Shown: piece by piece, positions 6,597 through 8,629 of the stretch
Numbering within the stretch: the stretch's first letter is position 1
Layout of the letters: every line of letters begins with the position of its first letter
Notes under the pieces: model-generated
The model's database searches: none
What the model was told of the DNA's origin: nothing
What the model saw: the letters and a program-made list of their open reading frames with translations, nothing else
NCBI GenBank assembly: GCA_029931885.1
Contig: JAOZRJ010000038.1
Span: 1-8,629, forward strand
DNA length: 8,629 nt
Source of the DNA: Candidatus Omnitrophota bacterium
GTDB taxonomy: Bacteria; Omnitrophota; Koll11; Zapsychrales; Aceulaceae
Direction of reading: 5' to 3'
Translations under genes and position numbers: made by a program

Positions 6597-6995
6597 TTAC
6601 TGCCTAGCTCCATTTTTAATTTTTACAAATACGTCCTGAGCAATTTTAATATTCGGAAGCATATTCTTTCTTGCTTTAACGCGCATGCGCACTTCATTTG
6701 AAGAAATTTGAGAAATATCAACAGTAATTGCAGCTCCACTAACGGTGGCCTGAAGGGTTCCAAGCTTATAATCTTTCGTATGGATGATGCCCATAATTGA
6801 AGTAATTTCGATAGCCGAGTCCCAAAGCGTATCATAATCCAATTCGGAATCGCCCTCAACCGTGTCCGGGCTAATCGCGTAGCCACCCAAGGCCCCTACA
6901 CCTCCTGCAATAAAATAAATGCAGCTACTTGTACTTAAGCTAATTAAAAGCGCGAAAGCAATTAAAAAAATATTCTTTTGTTTCATCTGAAGCAT
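6597..6995 (-). CDS. Small exported protein, probable lipoprotein, DUF3568-like
   Basis: The product has 132 residues. A hydrophobic signal (residues 9-22) runs into S-T-S-S-C25, followed by a glycine-rich IAGGVGALGGYA segment. The lipobox is imperfect because Leu stands at -5 rather than -3, so lipidation is likely but not certain. The mature part (from about residue 48) has the pattern of the DUF3568 family as I remember it: a D-Y-D-x-L-W-D motif entering a helix, then beta strands with G-T-L-Q-A and V-R-M-R-V-K. An upstream in-frame ATG (7016) overlaps the transporter stop as TAATG, but AGGAGG at 7001-7006 lies five bases before ATG 6995, which I prefer. It probably shares a transcript with the transporter gene 20 bases upstream. 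Function unknown. Confidence 0.85.
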   Translation of the reverse strand: MLQMKQKNIFLIAFALLISLSTSSCIYFIAGGVGALGGYAISPDTVEGDSELDYDTLWDSAIEITSIMGIIHTKDYKLGTLQATVSGAAITVDISQISSNEVRMRVKARKNMLPNIKIAQDVFVKIKNGARQ

Positions 6996-7000
6996 ACGCC

Positions 7001-7006
7001 CCTCCT
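7001..7006 (-). promoter_or_regulatory. Ribosome binding site of the lipoprotein gene
   Basis: A perfect AGGAGG on the minus strand is five bases before ATG 6995. It lies inside the reading frame if ATG 7016 were used, which is why the shorter 132-residue form is preferred. Confidence 0.75.
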
Positions 7007-7015
7007 CTTTTAACA

Positions 7016-8554
7016 TTAAATTTCTTTTTTAGTAATTTCTACTATTTGCAAATCTGATTTCCAAGATCTTGCAGCAACAAACAATGAAATAATAAGCGCA
7101 ACCAGAAGCCAATCTCGACCAATTAATATAATAGCAATCCACGAATAATCCCCATAAGGGCGTGATGCTTCTTTTACAAAATCGTTAATTAAAAGAATCG
7201 CTAAAACTGACGGTGTTATAAATCTAATACATATATCCCAAAGTTTACTAAGTGTTGCCTGTGCAGCATGATTAATATGCTCGCGAAGTTTTTGAGATTT
7301 TAAAACCCACCCAACTAAAATACATTCTAAAATACCAATAACAACAAGTCCATAGTGCGTTATAACATGATCGACGATGTCAATCCAGAAAATACCTGCA
7401 TTTGTTGCAAAAATCATACTCCCAAAAAAGCCAACCGCGCAGACAACAGACACAATAACTCGACGAGGATAATGAAACTTATCAATAACAGCCGATGTAA
7501 AAGCCTCTACAAGAGAAACAGCGCTTGAAAGTCCCGCCACAACTAAAGTAGAAAAGAATAAAACTCCAAATATATTTGCGAACCCAGGCATCAAGCTAAT
7601 AGCCTGAGGATATGCCACAAACGCCAAACCAATGGATTCTTTAACAACTTCATTAATGGGCTGACCTGTTGAATATGACATATATCCTAAAACTCCAAAA
7701 ACAACAAATCCAGAAATAAAAGAAAACAAACAATTGCCAGCACTTATAACTAAAGAATCTTTGATAATATTTGCTTTACGAGGCAAATACGATGCATAAG
7801 TCATCATAATGCCAAAGCCCAATGACAAAGTAAAAAATATCTGAGAAAAAGCATCAATCCATATTTGCGGCTTGGATAAAAGAGAAAAATTTGGCTTTAA
7901 ATATGTTTCAATGCCAATAAAAGCCCCTTTTAAATTCACACTCCATCCGACAAGAATTAAAATCAATACAAACAAAAGCGGCATAAAAATTTTGTTAGCA
8001 CGCTCAACACCTTTTTGTACGCCAAAAAAAACAATCAACCAACTTAAAAACCAAACCGCACATAAAGAAAAAAGAATAGGCGTACGAATATTACCAATTT
8101 GCTCTGGACCACTACTGACCTGAAGATACTGATTAAAAAAGAAATTGTTCGCATCAGCACCCCAAGACAAATTAAACGAAAAAAACACATAACTTATACA
8201 CCAGGCAATAATCACGGCATAATAAACCATAATACCAAACATTGCACAATTAGCAGCCCACCAACCGGCCCATTCCCAATGACGATCAACCTTGGCAAAG
8301 CACATTGGAGTTGATCCTCTCATTTTGTGCCCTAACCCTAACTCTAAAATCATCAGAGGGATTCCGACGACAAAAAGAGCAATAACATAAGGAATAAGAA
8401 ATGCTCCTCCCCCATTTTTATAACACAGATAGGAAAATCTCCAAATATTCCCAAGCCCAATCGCTGAGCCTAATGCCGCGAGAACAAATCCCGTCCGCGA
8501 TCTCCACTGAGGACGAGAATGATGCGGTTCACTTAATTGATTCACTTTTTGCAT
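7016..8554 (-). CDS. Sodium-dependent transporter, SLC6/NSS family
   Basis: This 512-residue inner-membrane protein has the LeuT fold with about 12 helices, the full length of the family. TM1 carries the signature GSAIGLGNIWRF (29-40), with N36 and R39 matching LeuT N27 and R30. It is followed by KNGGGAFLIPY (46-56). TM6 is QIFFTLSLGFG (238-248), with T242 matching LeuT T254. TM8 has AGLSS (340-344), a Na2 site with Ser for LeuT T354. TM7 has N274 (LeuT N286, Na1). Four residues on, S278 stands where LeuT has E290 and chloride-dependent animal SLC6 proteins have Ser. The substrate is probably an amino acid or small amine, imported with Na+, and cannot be fixed from sequence. The start is the only Met before TM1; its ribosome binding site is poor. 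The lipoprotein gene follows. Confidence 0.95.
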   Translation of the reverse strand: MQKVNQLSEPHHSRPQWRSRTGFVLAALGSAIGLGNIWRFSYLCYKNGGGAFLIPYVIALFVVGIPLMILELGLGHKMRGSTPMCFAKVDRHWEWAGWWAANCAMFGIMVYYAVIIAWCISYVFFSFNLSWGADANNFFFNQYLQVSSGPEQIGNIRTPILFSLCAVWFLSWLIVFFGVQKGVERANKIFMPLLFVLILILVGWSVNLKGAFIGIETYLKPNFSLLSKPQIWIDAFSQIFFTLSLGFGIMMTYASYLPRKANIIKDSLVISAGNCLFSFISGFVVFGVLGYMSYSTGQPINEVVKESIGLAFVAYPQAISLMPGFANIFGVLFFSTLVVAGLSSAVSLVEAFTSAVIDKFHYPRRVIVSVVCAVGFFGSMIFATNAGIFWIDIVDHVITHYGLVVIGILECILVGWVLKSQKLREHINHAAQATLSKLWDICIRFITPSVLAILLINDFVKEASRPYGDYSWIAIILIGRDWLLVALIISLFVAARSWKSDLQIVEITKKEI

Positions 8555-8590
8555 AAATTTTTAAAAATAATTTCTCTTTGGCGAAATATT

Positions 8591-8620
8591 ATTTTATCAT
8601 CTTCTAAATATTACTGTCGA
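8591..8620 (-). promoter_or_regulatory. Predicted promoter of the transporter operon
   Basis: On the minus strand TCGACA (8620-8615) and TAAAAT (8596-8591), each five of six to consensus, are 18 bases apart. A start near 8584 would leave a leader of about 30 bases. That leader shows no good Shine-Dalgarno sequence: the only purine run, AAAGAGAAA, lies well upstream of the ATG. Confidence 0.45.
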
Positions 8621-8629
8621 TACATTTAC

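Noticed and set aside
6623..6886. Minus-strand open frame of 87 codons
   Set aside because: It is a frame shadow within the lipoprotein-like gene and has no start signal of its own.
7872..8314. Two overlapping plus-strand open frames opposite the transporter, and a similar one at 5480-5662
   Set aside because: All are antisense to well-supported genes, short, and without domain or ribosome-binding-site support.

Overview
The window is AT-rich bacterial DNA in which every gene I can support lies on the minus strand, so it is best read from right to left. Standard sigma-70-like promoters, Shine-Dalgarno sites and two tRNAs without an encoded CCA tail point to a bacterium. A small DUF3568-like envelope protein, an SLC6-type transporter and a very long secreted coiled-coil protein together would suit a Gram-negative lineage such as Omnitrophota or another PVC-related group. 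That placement is a low-confidence inference; no marker gene here settles it.

Right part (8620 to 6597): a probable promoter precedes a 512-residue sodium-coupled SLC6/NSS transporter. It is followed after 20 bases by a 132-residue signal-bearing, lipoprotein-like protein with a strong ribosome binding site. The two probably form one transcript.

Middle (6564 to 5860): a very good promoter drives tRNA-Phe(GAA). A terminator-like hairpin follows, then tRNA-Thr(CGT), which ends in a T-rich tail. About 330 bases of AT-rich intergenic DNA come next, holding a promoter for the left operon and no supported gene.

Left part (5859 to 1): a 274-residue exported protein, with a predicted beta-rich N-terminal part and a coiled-coil C-terminus, overlaps by four bases (ATGA) the start of a very large secreted coiled-coil protein. 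At least 1679 codons of the large gene are visible, and it runs off the left edge. Much of it consists of about 30 copies of a 29-residue (87-nt) module carrying two conserved prolines. The modules sit in six arrays separated by less regular coiled-coil linkers. Inside the arrays there is a higher-order three-module period (87 residues, 261 nt) with stretches of identical DNA, so the gene has grown by internal duplication. This coupled pair is the part of the window most likely to be undescribed; its function cannot be read from sequence, but an extended envelope or surface fibre with a dedicated partner is a reasonable hypothesis.
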